Position numbers and translations under genes: made by a program
Notes under the pieces: model-generated
Database searches by the model: none
The model's input: only the letters and a program-made list of their open reading frames with translations
What the model was told of the DNA's origin: nothing
In this document: piece by piece, positions 1 through 13,085 of the stretch
Numbering within the stretch: the first letter of the stretch is position 1
Layout of the letters: every line of letters starts with the position of its first letter
Source of the DNA: Nitrospira sp.
GTDB lineage: Bacteria > Nitrospirota > Nitrospiria > Nitrospirales > Nitrospiraceae
Direction: 5' to 3'
Assembly: GCA_030692565.1 (NCBI GenBank)
Contig: JAUYAO010000052.1
Coordinates: forward strand, 27,881-91,880
Length of the DNA stretch: 64,000 nucleotides

Positions 1-2
1 AA

Positions 3-1103
3 GCGGACGCCTGTCTTCTGTATCTGCTGTCTGACGGCCGGGATGAATTGATTCTTCGGGCCTCGAAAAATCCTCATCCTCGCCTGATCGGGCGCATTAC
101 GATCGGTCTGGGCGAAGGCATCACCGGCTGGGTGGCCCGTGAGCGGACGCGTGTGGTCGTTCCCAATAATGCCAGTGAGGATCCTCGGTTCAAGTTTTTC
201 AATAACCTTCCCGAGGATCGGTATCAGGCTTTTGTCTCCGTGCCGATTCTCGCCAAGAAAGAGGTGAGCGGCGTCATCAATGTGCAGCATAAGCGCTCTC
301 GTCGCTATCGAGAAGATGAACTCGCGCTCCTCACCACTATTGCCAATCAGGTCGGAGGCGCAATTGAGAATGCCCGCCTCTATGATCAGATGCGCCGGAA
401 GGCGCTGCAGTTGGAAACGTTGTCGCAAGTCTCAGAGACGGTTGCGTCCAACCGGATAACGGACGATGTTCTTCAGCTGATTGTGACCATGACCGCGCAG
501 ATGTTGGGCTCGAAAATCTGTTCGATCATGCTGCTGGACGAAGCCAGCGGAGAGCTGCGGATTGCTGCCACGCAAAGCTTGAGCGAATCGTATCGGCGAA
601 AACCCAATCTCAAGGTCGGACAAAGCATCAGCGGTCGAGCTGTCCAGGAGCGACGATCAATCATCGTTCCGGATGTGACGAAAGAGCGGGACTATATGTA
701 TTCTGACTTAGCGGCGAAGGAGGGGTTTTGTTCGCTGCTGTCTGTGCCGATGATGATGCGGGAGAAGTGTGTGGGCGTAATCAATAGTTACACGTCGGTT
801 CCCCATACTTTTACGTCGGAAGAAGTGCGGCTCATGCAGGCGATCGCCAATCAGGCGGCAATTTCCATCGAGCATACGACGTTGTTGGAAAAATCGTTCG
901 AGATGCAAGAGGCCCTGGCCGTCCGGAAGTTGTTAGATCGTGCGAAGGGGTATCTCATGCGATCCAAGAGGCTGTCGGAGGAGGAATCCTTCAAGCTCAT
1001 TCAACGGCAAAGTATGGACTTGCGGAAATCCATGAGAGAGATTGCTGAAGCAATCCTGCTTGCCGGGGATATCGACGAGCGCGCCGAGAAACGAAAGGTC
1101 TGA
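3..1103 (+). CDS. GAF-GAF-ANTAR RNA-binding antiterminator (5' end outside window)
   Basis: The reading frame is open to the left edge, so the N-terminus is missing; a TTG at 48 is unlikely to be the true start because GAF-like sequence precedes it. Two GAF sensor domains follow each other (about residues 1-120 and 130-290 of the visible part). The C-terminal 55 residues form an ANTAR domain (RKLLDRAKGYLM, then LSEEESF and MREIAEAIL). ANTAR domains bind paired RNA hairpins with six-base loops and prevent formation of terminators. Several such hairpin pairs lie downstream in this window in front of nitrogen genes, so this is their most likely regulator. The signal sensed by the GAF domains cannot be read from sequence. 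Confidence 0.9.
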   Translation, partial: ADACLLYLLSDGRDELILRASKNPHPRLIGRITIGLGEGITGWVARERTRVVVPNNASEDPRFKFFNNLPEDRYQAFVSVPILAKKEVSGVINVQHKRSRRYREDELALLTTIANQVGGAIENARLYDQMRRKALQLETLSQVSETVASNRITDDVLQLIVTMTAQMLGSKICSIMLLDEASGELRIAATQSLSESYRRKPNLKVGQSISGRAVQERRSIIVPDVTKERDYMYSDLAAKEGFCSLLSVPMMMREKCVGVINSYTSVPHTFTSEEVRLMQAIANQAAISIEHTTLLEKSFEMQEALAVRKLLDRAKGYLMRSKRLSEEESFKLIQRQSMDLRKSMREIAEAILLAGDIDERAEKRKV

Positions 1104-1303
1104 CCAGGTTCGGAGTTATCGAATCCGGTCTGGTGCAGCGGATTCAGGTAACGGACGGTTGAGATGTTGATCGATGGTCCGTCCTTCCGTAGCTTTCTAT
1201 TTTGCGACTGTCCCACTACATAGACTCTTGATCATCCACATCTCACGTTCCGATCGGGTTGAGGTTGTTGGAATTGTGCCAGCCTGAGTTTGTGGAGGAG
1301 TGG

Positions 1304-2170
1304 CTAGGGTGAGGCTTTCGGTTTTGACTTGGGCTTGGGTTTGGTATCCTGTTCCGCTAGCTGCTTCTTGAGCGCCTCCAACTCTGCACGCAAGCCTTCC
1401 AGCTCCTGTGCCTGTTTATCCACGACGGCCCTGATGGCCGGAGCGGACTCGGCTGTCTGCGGGACGGAACCACTTGCCGGCACGGGAAGGGCTATGGCCG
1501 GGGTAGGGGAAGTCGGGGTGAGCGGTACGGCTGACGGGAGTTTTGCCAGCAGTCCATACGCGAGTGCGACTCTAGGCCGATCCGGCTCGATTTCCATCCA
1601 GGTTTGCGGCGTGGCCGAGGGGACTTGGAAGTCGCGAGGCTCGAACGAGAGGGCGTAAATCGAGAGTTGTTCGTCACGCCGATCCGCCAGTGAATGATAA
1701 TGGCTGATGGCAAGATGCAACACCGGGCCGTCGATGTAGAGTGTTCCATCGGTCACATCGTTGCCGCCCCCGACCTGAAACTTGACTCGGTGGTCCGGTT
1801 GCGCCCGTTTGAGCGCTGTAGCAACGGCCGGGGCTAGAAAAGCGACCTGCTGTGGTGAGAAGACCCGGGTGGGTTTCACTTCCCCATAGGTGCTGTGATC
1901 GTCCGATGGGTAAATGCCGATGGAGAGTCCGGCAAACGTCTTGGCTAATGTATCGAGGGGCAGGTCGATCGGGTGACTGGCTTTGAATGCTTTGAGGGGG
2001 CCGCTGTAGCGCATGGTCGTGCCCCGATTGGAGAGCTGCTGGAGGTAGACCGCGCCGTCTGCGCTGTCGGTTACCAGTGTCTGATCGGAAAAGGCTCCGC
2101 ACCCGGCCAAAAGCAGAGATCCAACTAGTATGCTGCAGCTCAGTGCGGGTCTGGTTGAATGCCGGATCAT
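1304..2170 (-). CDS. Lipoprotein with C-terminal coiled coil, unknown function
   Basis: The start at 2170 places a classic lipoprotein signal (hydrophobic stretch, then LLAGC lipobox) at the N-terminus; the frame stays open upstream but would bury this signal. The mature protein of about 260 residues has no family I recognise. It ends in a proline-rich linker and a short charged coiled coil (about residues 245-275), then a Lys/Pro tail. It is transcribed away from nadE, and the nadE leader promoter begins about 80 bp upstream of its start on the other strand. Export and lipidation are well supported; function is unknown. Confidence 0.75.
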   Translation of the reverse strand: MIRHSTRPALSCSILVGSLLLAGCGAFSDQTLVTDSADGAVYLQQLSNRGTTMRYSGPLKAFKASHPIDLPLDTLAKTFAGLSIGIYPSDDHSTYGEVKPTRVFSPQQVAFLAPAVATALKRAQPDHRVKFQVGGGNDVTDGTLYIDGPVLHLAISHYHSLADRRDEQLSIYALSFEPRDFQVPSATPQTWMEIEPDRPRVALAYGLLAKLPSAVPLTPTSPTPAIALPVPASGSVPQTAESAPAIRAVVDKQAQELEGLRAELEALKKQLAEQDTKPKPKSKPKASP

Positions 2171-2250
2171 GAGACGCAGTCTAACATAGGTTCTTGAGCG
2201 AATCTTCAGGTCTTCAGGCAACCTCTCCGTTAGAAATGCGGTTTCCTCCA

Positions 2251-2280
2251 TTGACAGGAATGCGGCGGCATTGCTATAAA
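2251..2280 (+). promoter_or_regulatory. Sigma-70-type promoter of the nadE leader
   Basis: TTGACA at 2251-2256 and TATAAA at 2275-2280 are separated by 18 bp. Predicted transcription starts near 2287, a few bases before the first hexaloop hairpin of the leader. Confidence 0.7.
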
Positions 2281-2294
2281 CCAATCTATTATTT

Positions 2295-2402
2295 CGGAGA
2301 CAATGGAGTCTCCGGTTGCTTTGATCGCATTGGTCGGACAATGACGTCCTCCGGCGTTTTCACCCGGTTACGGGAAGAAAAGCCTGAGGGCGTTTTTTTT
2401 GT
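2295..2402 (+). promoter_or_regulatory. ANTAR-type antitermination element in the nadE leader
   Basis: Hairpin P1 at 2295-2314 has stem CGGAGAC/GTCTCCG and loop AATGGA. Hairpin P2 at 2336-2349 has stem GGAC/GTCC and loop AATGAC. Both loops are six bases with A at position 1 and G at position 4, the signature of ANTAR targets. A terminator (5' arm 2344-2361, 3' arm 2377-2393, then eight T) shares the 3' half of P2, so P2 and the terminator exclude each other. The promoter lies just upstream and nadE 140 bp downstream. Confidence 0.8.
2344..2402 (+). terminator. Rho-independent terminator (attenuator) before nadE
   Basis: CCTCCGGCGTTTTC (2348-2361) pairs with GAAAAGCCTGAGG (2377-2389) with one mismatch and one bulge. 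The stem extends outward with ACGT against GCGT, and a run of eight T follows at 2393-2400. It lies on the strand of nadE and ends a leader with no other gene, so it is an attenuator. Confidence 0.8.
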
Positions 2403-2542
2403 TGTGAATGCTGAACACAGCCGCCGGCTTCGTTCTCACTAGTTCGGAACCTCGACGTACCGGACTGGTATGCCTCGGTGCTTCACGTCGCTGCGGCCTT
2501 GCGGGCGACTGTTTTGAGCATTCTCTTGGAAACGGGTAGTTC

Positions 2543-4309
2543 ATGCGCATTCTTCGAATCGCCATGGCCCAGATGAACCCCACGGTCGGCGATATTGCCG
2601 GGAATACCCGTGCGATCAAGCGCTGGATCAAGGAGGCCCGGAAGGCTAAGGCGGATGTGGTGGCTTTCCCGGAACTGGCGGTGACGGGGTATCCACCGGA
2701 AGATTTGCTGCTCAAGCCACGGTTCGTGGCGGACAATCTGCGGGCGCTGGATGAGCTTGCGAAGGAATGTAAGGGCGTGCTCGCGGTGGTCGGCCATGTC
2801 GGCCAGGGACAGGCGGGCAACGGGAAGTCCCGGCAATCGGTGGTCGCGGCGGGGCAGCATGAATTGACCAACTCGGCGGCACTCATCGGCGAGCGGGGCG
2901 TGCTGTGCCGATACAGCAAGTGGATCCTTCCGAACTATGGAGTCTTCGACGAGAGCCGCTATTTTCACCCCGGCCGAACCTTGCCGGTGATCGCACTTCG
3001 CGGGGTCACTGTCGGGCTCAATGTCTGTGAAGACATCTGGTTTCCGGACGGCCCGACACGTCTGCAAGCCGCTGCCGGCACCGATGTCATCATCAACATC
3101 AACGCGTCTCCCTTTCAGATCGGGAAGAGCCGGATTCGCGAGCAGATGCTGGCGACGCGCGCCCGGGAGAACGGCGTGATCGTGACCTACACCAATACCG
3201 TGGGCGGGCAGGACGAGCTGGTGTTTGACGGCAACAGCCTGGTGCTCGATCAGACCGGCGCAGTCATCGCGCGGGCCAAAGCCTTCCAGGAAGATTTTCT
3301 CCTGGCTGATTTGAATGCCGATGCCGTGCTGCGGCACCGAATGGCGCAGCGGCGGACGAAGGCGCTGACTGCCAAGCTGGCGGGCGCCGTCGAGCGGATG
3401 ACTGTGAAGCTCCCCGCCGCTCCGAAGCGTGCGCGCGTCCTTCCGGGGCTCGAGCCTTTGCGGGAGGAATTGGACGAGGTGTATGCCGCGCTGGTGCTCG
3501 GGGTGCGGGACTATGTCCGGAAAAACGGATTCAAGAAAGTCGTCATCGGATTGAGCGGGGGAATCGACTCGGCAATCACCGCCGTGATCGCGGTCGATGC
3601 GCTGGGCGCGGACAACGTGCTCGGCCTGTTCATGCCCTCGCCCTATACGTCGCAGGACAGCGGTGACGATGTGGCGGAGTTGGCCCGGCGGCTGCACATC
3701 GCCTATGACACGATTGCGATTACCCCGACGTTCGACGCCTATCGGCAGTCGCTTGCCTCGTCGTTTGAGGGACGGCCGGTCGATACGACCGAGGAGAATC
3801 TTCAAGCGCGCATCCGGGGCAATCTGCTCATGGCCTTTTCGAATAAGTTCGGCCATCTCGTGCTGACCACCGGCAATAAGAGTGAAATGAGCGTGGGCTA
3901 CGCGACCCTCTACGGGGATATGGCCGGCGGGTTTGCCGTGATCAAGGACGTGCCGAAGACCATGGTCTATGACCTCTCGCATTTGCGCAATGCGGTCGGG
4001 AAGACCCCTGTGATTCCCAAACGTGTCCTCGACCGTCCGCCGACGGCGGAATTGCGCCCGAACCAGAAAGACGAAGACAGTCTGCCGCCCTATCCGGTAC
4101 TGGATCCGATCCTCAAGGCCTATGTGGAAGAGGACCGGTCGCTGGAAGAAATCGTGGCGATGGGATTCGACCGGGCCGTGGCGGCCAAGGTTATCGGTCT
4201 AGTGGATCGCAGCGAATACAAACGGCGTCAGGCGCCGATCGGGATCAAGATTTCACACCGGGCATTCGGGAAGGATCGGCGTATGCCGATCACCAACGGG
4301 TATCGATAA
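2543..4309 (+). CDS. nadE: Glutamine-dependent NAD+ synthetase
   Basis: This protein makes NAD+ from deamido-NAD+, ATP and glutamine in the cytoplasm. The first 260 or so residues are a nitrilase-type glutaminase domain with the expected Glu (FPELAVTGY), Lys (SKWILPNYG) and Cys (VCEDIWF). The C-terminal half is the NAD synthetase domain with the ATP loop IGLSGGIDSA. Its 588 residues are normal for the two-domain enzyme. ATG 2543 follows a weak ribosome site. The leader carries an ANTAR-type attenuator, which links this glutamine-consuming enzyme to the nitrogen genes that follow. Confidence 0.95.
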   Translation: MRILRIAMAQMNPTVGDIAGNTRAIKRWIKEARKAKADVVAFPELAVTGYPPEDLLLKPRFVADNLRALDELAKECKGVLAVVGHVGQGQAGNGKSRQSVVAAGQHELTNSAALIGERGVLCRYSKWILPNYGVFDESRYFHPGRTLPVIALRGVTVGLNVCEDIWFPDGPTRLQAAAGTDVIININASPFQIGKSRIREQMLATRARENGVIVTYTNTVGGQDELVFDGNSLVLDQTGAVIARAKAFQEDFLLADLNADAVLRHRMAQRRTKALTAKLAGAVERMTVKLPAAPKRARVLPGLEPLREELDEVYAALVLGVRDYVRKNGFKKVVIGLSGGIDSAITAVIAVDALGADNVLGLFMPSPYTSQDSGDDVAELARRLHIAYDTIAITPTFDAYRQSLASSFEGRPVDTTEENLQARIRGNLLMAFSNKFGHLVLTTGNKSEMSVGYATLYGDMAGGFAVIKDVPKTMVYDLSHLRNAVGKTPVIPKRVLDRPPTAELRPNQKDEDSLPPYPVLDPILKAYVEEDRSLEEIVAMGFDRAVAAKVIGLVDRSEYKRRQAPIGIKISHRAFGKDRRMPITNGYR

Positions 4310-4324
4310 CCGTGTGTGTTGCGG

Positions 4325-4345
4325 GGAGCCTTCGCGGGGCTCCTT
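4325..4345 (+). terminator. Hairpin after nadE
   Basis: GGAGCC (4325-4330) pairs with GGCTCC (4338-4343) around a seven-base loop; two G-T pairs can extend it. No good T run follows, so it may be a weak terminator or part of the next leader. Confidence 0.4.
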
Positions 4346-4360
4346 CGCCTGTGCCGCATC

Positions 4361-4403
4361 GACCGACGAAGTGGTTGGTCATTTTCACTGGCAATGGCGC
4401 CAG
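4361..4403 (+). promoter_or_regulatory. ANTAR-type hairpin pair before the outer-membrane protein gene
   Basis: P1 at 4361-4380 has stem GACCGAC/GTTGGTC (one G-T pair) and loop GAAGTG. P2 at 4388-4403 has stem CTGGC/GCCAG and loop AATGGC, the same loop as the nirA element. There is no T-run terminator. ATGGCGCC of P2 is complementary to GGCGCCAT at 4469-4476, which spans the end of the ribosome site and the start codon, so the switch may act on translation. GGCGCC is self-complementary, so this last pairing could be chance. Confidence 0.6.
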
Positions 4404-4473
4404 AGTTCGTCATTTTGTCGCTCTCGCTTTGGGAGCGATAAGGAGGCAGGTCTTTTATTCATTTGGAGGCGCC

Positions 4474-5388
4474 ATGCAAAAGGTAGGGTATCGAGGTGTG
4501 CGTGGGTGGGTCGTTGGAACTCTGTTGGGGATCAGTGGGCTTGTCCTTTCTCCAGGAGTGTCTCAGGCCGGTATGACGGATGATTTGATGGATACCACGA
4601 AGCATCCGGTGTCAGTGACGATGGCCATGCAGGCCGACAGTTTCTTCGGTTTCAATCCGGCGATCTATGGGACTTATGGTCTGACCGACAATGTGGCGCT
4701 GGCATTCAGTGTGACCTATTGGACGGCCATTTCTGGAATCGGCGTCCACAATAACAACCCGTGGCTGGAAACGGACATGGGTTTGAACCTGACTTTTCTG
4801 GACAAGCGTCTTTCTATTACACCCATGATCGGATTTGTTCATGGACAGTTGTTGTCCTCCCGCGGGGGATTCTTTTCGAACGGCGATGGCGCCACAAACG
4901 AACGGACGACGGCATTCGAGGGTATCGTGCCGAGTCTGACCATGAATTATGTCGACGATCGTTTTGAGGGCGAGTTTTACATGGGGTATTACAAAGCCAT
5001 TCGGGAAGAGGGCGGGAAAGCCGGACAGCCTGGCGCGTCAAATTGTACCCAGGTCGGCTCAAATGATCCCAATTGCTTGCTGACTGCGGCACGCGGAGTG
5101 GGGGGGCGCGGTTCGTGGGACTTCTTGCATTATTGGGCGAACGTGGGCTATCGGGCGAACAGCATGTTCTCACTGGGCGTACACTATGAACAGCTGCTCT
5201 CAACACGCGCATCCGCGACAGGCTTAGGAGGAGGATCGCTGCCCGGCTATCAGCAGGATTACTATCGCTGGATTGGACCGTATGTGGAAATGAAGCTGGC
5301 GGGCGGGATGGCTTTCCGGTTTACCGCGGGAAAAGACATGGGGAACAACGAAGATTTCTACAAGCTGAAGTTTACCAAGACGTTCTAG
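4474..5388 (+). CDS. Outer-membrane beta-barrel-like protein
   Basis: ATG 4474 is preceded by GGAGG at 4465 and opens a signal peptide ending near SQAG. The 304-residue product then alternates aromatic and polar residues in beta-strand style (FGFNPAIYGTYGLTDNVALAF, WANVGYRANSMFSLGVHYEQ), carries glycine-rich loops and ends in Phe, as outer-membrane barrels do. I do not recognise a named family. It lies between nadE and amtB with an ANTAR-type hairpin pair in its leader, which suggests uptake of a small nitrogen compound, but that is inference from position. Confidence 0.7.
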   Translation: MQKVGYRGVRGWVVGTLLGISGLVLSPGVSQAGMTDDLMDTTKHPVSVTMAMQADSFFGFNPAIYGTYGLTDNVALAFSVTYWTAISGIGVHNNNPWLETDMGLNLTFLDKRLSITPMIGFVHGQLLSSRGGFFSNGDGATNERTTAFEGIVPSLTMNYVDDRFEGEFYMGYYKAIREEGGKAGQPGASNCTQVGSNDPNCLLTAARGVGGRGSWDFLHYWANVGYRANSMFSLGVHYEQLLSTRASATGLGGGSLPGYQQDYYRWIGPYVEMKLAGGMAFRFTAGKDMGNNEDFYKLKFTKTF

Positions 5389-5407
5389 TGTCTGAAGGCT
5401 GGGGAGC

Positions 5408-5448
5408 GGGAGTGGGGTGAGGGGGCAGATCCTTCTCGTCTCACTCCC
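5408..5448 (+). terminator. Hairpin between the outer-membrane protein gene and amtB
   Basis: GGGAGTG (5408-5414) pairs with CACTCCC (5442-5448) across a long loop that can form further pairs. GGGTTTGTG follows, a poor T run. It may be a partial terminator. Confidence 0.4.
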
Positions 5449-5484
5449 TGGGTTTGTGACAATCCGATGCGAAGGAGGCAGATC

Positions 5485-9840
<4,356 letters not shown>

Positions 9841-9893
9841 CCGTCGAAAAGGTCTCACGCAGGTTGTTGTGAGGAGCCTGAAAGGAGGAGGGG

Positions 9894-11303
9894 ATGAACG
9901 TCCGTGAGGTGTTAGAGTTTGCGAAGAAGAACAAGGTCCAGGTGGTGGACTTGAAGTTCGTCGATTTGATCGGAACCTGGCAGCATTTTACGATTCCGCT
10001 CGGGGAGTTGACGGAAGACCTCTTCAAGGACGGGTCCGGTCTGGACGGCTCATCGATCCGTGGATGGAGGGCCATCAACAACAGCGACATGCTGGTGGTG
10101 CCCGATCCTTCGACGGCGACTATGGATCCGTTTTGCGCCGTGCCGACGCTGAGCTTGATCGGCAACGTCGTCGATCCGATCACCCGCGAGACCTACAATC
10201 GCGATCCCCGCTTCATCGCCCAGAAGGCGGAGAAGTATCTCCAGAGCACCAAGATCGGCGACACCTCCTACTGGGGCCCGGAAGCCGAATTCTTTATCTT
10301 CGATCAGGCCCGCTACGATCAGACGAATCACAGCGGCTACTACTTCATCGATTCCGAAGAGGGTGTCTGGAACATGGGCCAGGAGGGTGTCAACCTGGGC
10401 GGAAAGATCCGTTCCAAGGAAGGCTACTTTCCGGTGGCGCCGACCGACACGCAGCAGGATATCCGGACCGAAATGGTACTGGAGATGGAGAAGGCCGGCA
10501 TTTCCATCGAGAAGCATCACCATGAAGTGGCCACGGCCGGTCAGGCGGAAATCGACATCCGGTTCGACTCGCTGGTCCGGACGGCCGACAAAATGATGAT
10601 GTACAAGTACATCGTCAAGAACGTCGCGCGCCGTCACGGCAAGACTGCGACCTTCATGCCGAAGCCGATTTTCGGCGATAACGGATCGGGCATGCATACG
10701 CACCAGAGCATCTGGAAAGACGGCAAGCCCCTCTTCGCGGGCAAGGAATATGCGGGCGTGTCCCAGATGTGTCTCCATTACATCGGCGGCATTCTCAAGC
10801 ATGCGCCGGCCCTGGCGGCGATTACCAACCCGACGACCAACTCCTATAAGCGGTTGACGCCGGGATTCGAAGCGCCGGTGCTGCTGGCCTATTCCAGCCG
10901 GAACCGGTCGGCGGGTATCCGCATTCCGATGTATTCGCCGAGCCCCAAAGCGAAGCGGATCGAAGTGCGCTTCCCGGATCCCGGTGCCAACCCGTATCTC
11001 GCGTTCGCAGCCATGTTGATGGCGGGATTGGACGGCATCGAGAACAAGATCAATCCGGGCGAACCGGCAGAGAAGGATCTCTACGATCTCGAAGCGAAGG
11101 AAGCCGCCAAGATCAAGACCATGCCGGGCAGCCTCGACGAGGCGCTGAACAACCTCGAAAAGGATCACCAATTCCTGCTCAAGGGCGGGGTCTTTACGGA
11201 GGATTTGATCGAGGCCTGGATCGGGTACAAGCGTACGAAGGAAGTCGATACGATGCGGTTGCGGCCGCATCCGTACGAGTTCTTCTTGTACTACGACATC
11301 TAG
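9894..11303 (+). CDS. glnA: Glutamine synthetase type I
   Basis: A 469-residue GSI enzyme that makes glutamine from glutamate, ammonium and ATP. Signature regions include [19 protein letters not shown] and NRSAGIRIP. Tyr397 in KDLYDLE is the adenylylation site, with the same number as in E. coli, so the enzyme should be controlled by the GlnE-type proteins encoded at 31-35 kb. ATG 9894 follows a strong AAAGGAGGAG site 53 bp after glnD. I see no ANTAR-type hairpins in that short gap. Confidence 0.97.
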   Translation: MNVREVLEFAKKNKVQVVDLKFVDLIGTWQHFTIPLGELTEDLFKDGSGLDGSSIRGWRAINNSDMLVVPDPSTATMDPFCAVPTLSLIGNVVDPITRETYNRDPRFIAQKAEKYLQSTKIGDTSYWGPEAEFFIFDQARYDQTNHSGYYFIDSEEGVWNMGQEGVNLGGKIRSKEGYFPVAPTDTQQDIRTEMVLEMEKAGISIEKHHHEVATAGQAEIDIRFDSLVRTADKMMMYKYIVKNVARRHGKTATFMPKPIFGDNGSGMHTHQSIWKDGKPLFAGKEYAGVSQMCLHYIGGILKHAPALAAITNPTTNSYKRLTPGFEAPVLLAYSSRNRSAGIRIPMYSPSPKAKRIEVRFPDPGANPYLAFAAMLMAGLDGIENKINPGEPAEKDLYDLEAKEAAKIKTMPGSLDEALNNLEKDHQFLLKGGVFTEDLIEAWIGYKRTKEVDTMRLRPHPYEFFLYYDI

Positions 11304-11333
11304 GACGTGGCCGGGCCTATTCGAAAGTATGGG

Positions 11334-11362
11334 TTGACGGTGGACTGCAAGCCGTGTTAGAA
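11334..11362 (+). promoter_or_regulatory. Candidate promoter of the nirC leader
   Basis: TTGACG (11334-11339) and TTAGAA (11357-11362) with a 17-bp spacer. Transcription would start near 11369, just before the first hexaloop hairpin. Confidence 0.5.
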
Positions 11363-11377
11363 ATCATTGTATGAGCT

Positions 11378-11468
11378 GATCGTGGCAAAGGCGCCCCGGT
11401 CGAGGCTCTCGACATAAGGCAACGGACAAAGGCGTCCGTCATTCTGAAAGGGATGGCGGGCGCCTTTT
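11378..11468 (+). promoter_or_regulatory. First ANTAR-type attenuator in the nirC leader
   Basis: P1 at 11378-11401 is a nine-pair stem (GATCGTGGC against GCCCCGGTC, one mismatch) with loop AAAGGC. P2 at 11423-11438 has stem CGGAC/GTCCG and the same loop AAAGGC. The terminator uses AAAGGCGTCC (11428-11437) and GGGCGCCTTT (11458-11467), sharing the loop and 3' strand of P2, so the two cannot coexist. Linker length (21 bases) matches the nadE element. Confidence 0.75.
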
Positions 11469-11485
11469 GATTTTCTGAGCCAGTG

Positions 11486-11590
11486 AGGCTTCTTCGTCGA
11501 AGCCTTGCGCGTAGAGGCAGGTCGTGGCAGACCTGTCGTGAGATGGACAAAGGCGTCCTTTTCCCCTGAGGGAGAAGGACGCCTTTTGTG
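11486..11590 (+). promoter_or_regulatory. Second ANTAR-type attenuator in the nirC leader
   Basis: Three hairpins in a row: AGGCTTC/GAAGCCT with loop TTCGTC (11486-11505), CAGGTC/GACCTG with loop GTGGCA (11518-11535), and P2 GGAC/GTCC with loop AAAGGC (11545-11558). The terminator pairs AAAGGCGTCCTT (11549-11560) with AAGGACGCCTTT (11575-11586) and ends in TTTTGTG. P2 and the terminator exclude each other. The nirC ribosome site starts 35 bp later. Confidence 0.75.
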
Positions 11591-11630
11591 TTTCTGGACA
11601 ATCATCGGACGACCTAACCTGGAGGGGACT

Positions 11631-12461
11631 ATGCATCACGCGGATCATGAACGGATCGCAGGGGTGGCAAAGAAGAAGGTGGGGTTTCTTGATACATCAT
11701 TGGGTGGGTACCTTGTGTTGTCGGCCATGGCCGGCATCTATCTGGGATTCGGCATTGCCCTGATCTTCAGTCTGGGCGCGCCGCTCGCGGCGGCTGGATC
11801 GCCGGTGGTCAAGCTGGTGATGGGCGCCTCGTTCGGTATCGCCCTGACGCTGGTGATTTTCGCCGGGTCGGAACTGTTCACCGGCAACAATATGATTGGA
11901 GCGATCGGCGGGCTCTCGCGCAGCGTGACGTGGGGCCAAGTTTTCCAGCTCAACTTCTGGTCCTGGTTCGGGAACCTGATCGGATCGTTGGCGCTGGCCT
12001 GGCTCGTGGTGGAGTCCGGCGTCTTTGCCAAGGGGCCGACGGCCGACATGATTCAAAAAGTGGCCGGGGTGAAGATGTCCTTGGGGCCGTGGGAGTTGTT
12101 CGTGCGCGGCATCTTGTGCAACTGGCTCATCTGTCTGGCGGTCTGGACGGCGGGGCGGACGACCAATGACGCGGCGAAGATCATGCTGATTTTCTGGTGT
12201 CTGTTTGCCTTCATTGGGATCGGGTTTGAACACAGCATCGCCAATCAATCGTTCCTGGGTATGGCGCTCTTCATGCCGCACGAGGCCGCCGTGAGCTGGG
12301 CGGGGTTTTGGTACAACCAACTCTTTGTGGTGCTGGGCAATATTGTCGGCGGTGGGATGTTCGTCGGCGGACTCTATTGGCTCGTGAGTCCCTATCGTGT
12401 CGAAGCAGCGGAATCAGTCACCGTCCCGGTACCGGCCGTGTCGGTGCCGGCAGGATCGTAG
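11631..12461 (+). CDS. nirC: Formate/nitrite transporter family channel
   Basis: A 276-residue FocA/NirC family membrane protein with about six membrane segments (GGYLVLSAMAGIYLGFGIAL near the start; GNIVGGGMFVGGLYWL at the end). ATG 11631 follows GGAGGGG; the frame runs further upstream but that part is the leader. Position beside cyanase and nitrite reductase points to nitrite (or cyanate-related anion) uptake for assimilation. Two attenuators of the ANTAR type precede it. Confidence 0.9.
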   Translation: MHHADHERIAGVAKKKVGFLDTSLGGYLVLSAMAGIYLGFGIALIFSLGAPLAAAGSPVVKLVMGASFGIALTLVIFAGSELFTGNNMIGAIGGLSRSVTWGQVFQLNFWSWFGNLIGSLALAWLVVESGVFAKGPTADMIQKVAGVKMSLGPWELFVRGILCNWLICLAVWTAGRTTNDAAKIMLIFWCLFAFIGIGFEHSIANQSFLGMALFMPHEAAVSWAGFWYNQLFVVLGNIVGGGMFVGGLYWLVSPYRVEAAESVTVPVPAVSVPAGS

Positions 12462-12503
12462 CGAGAGGAACCGTTCACCTATCCATACTCTTACAAGGAG
12501 ACG

Positions 12504-12950
12504 ATGACGATGTCGAAAGATGAAATTCGGAAGGCCATCAAGGAGAAGCGGGTCGCCAAGAAAGTGACCATTGCCGAAGTCGCAAAAGTGGTCGGGAAGA
12601 ACCCCACATTTGTCGCCGCCGCGTTGAATGGTAATCATAAGTTGACGGCCGATGAAGCCAAGAAGGTCGGCGACTTGATCGGGCTGGATGCCGAGCTGAC
12701 GGCGGCACTCAGCAAATTTCCCGTCCGGGCTGATTTCCCGAATGCGACGGACCCATTCAAGTACCGGCTGTTGGAAATCATCGGGGTCTATGGAGATTCA
12801 TTGCGCGAGCAGGCCAATGAAATGTTCGGCGACGGCATTATGAGCGCGATCGATTACACGATGGAAATGGAAAAGGTGACGGGAAGCCAGGGTGAGGCCC
12901 GCTGCAAGATTACCCTGAACGGCAAGTGGCTCGAGTATAAGACGTTCTAG
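12504..12950 (+). CDS. cynS: Cyanase (cyanate hydratase)
   Basis: A 148-residue cyanase that converts cyanate and bicarbonate to ammonia and CO2. The N-terminal helix-turn-helix-like dimer region is followed by the catalytic core FKYRLLEIIGVYG and FGDGIMSAIDY; Arg88, Glu91 and Ser114 correspond to the known catalytic trio. It lies 42 bp after nirC behind AAGGAGACG; ATG 12504 or 12510 could start it. In nitrite oxidisers cyanase lets the cell obtain ammonium from cyanate. Confidence 0.97.
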   Translation: MTMSKDEIRKAIKEKRVAKKVTIAEVAKVVGKNPTFVAAALNGNHKLTADEAKKVGDLIGLDAELTAALSKFPVRADFPNATDPFKYRLLEIIGVYGDSLREQANEMFGDGIMSAIDYTMEMEKVTGSQGEARCKITLNGKWLEYKTF

Positions 12951-12967
12951 CAGGATCGAGGAACGCT

Positions 12968-13063
12968 GGCGCCGACGATGTTGTCGGCGCCGTTCGGCTG
13001 GCAATGGCGCCAGCTTCCGGGGCTCTTGAGCGGGGCCTGCCGGAGGCTGGCGCCATTGTGTTT
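12968..13063 (+). promoter_or_regulatory. ANTAR-type attenuator between cynS and the nirA genes
   Basis: P1 at 12968-12991 has a nine-pair stem GGCGCCGAC/GTCGGCGCC and loop GATGTT. P2 at 12997-13014 has stem GCTGGC/GCCAGC and loop AATGGC. The 19-base arm at 13002-13020, which shares P2, pairs with 13040-13058 with a single G-T pair; TGTTT follows. Because no promoter is evident between cynS and here, it would decide whether transcription from nirC-cynS continues into nirA. Confidence 0.75.
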
Positions 13064-13085
13064 CAAGGGGGGAAAGGAGGCGACG

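Noticed and set aside
2483..3982. 499-codon minus-strand frame over nadE
   Set aside because: nadE is complete with both active sites; the opposite frame has no ribosome site or known domain.
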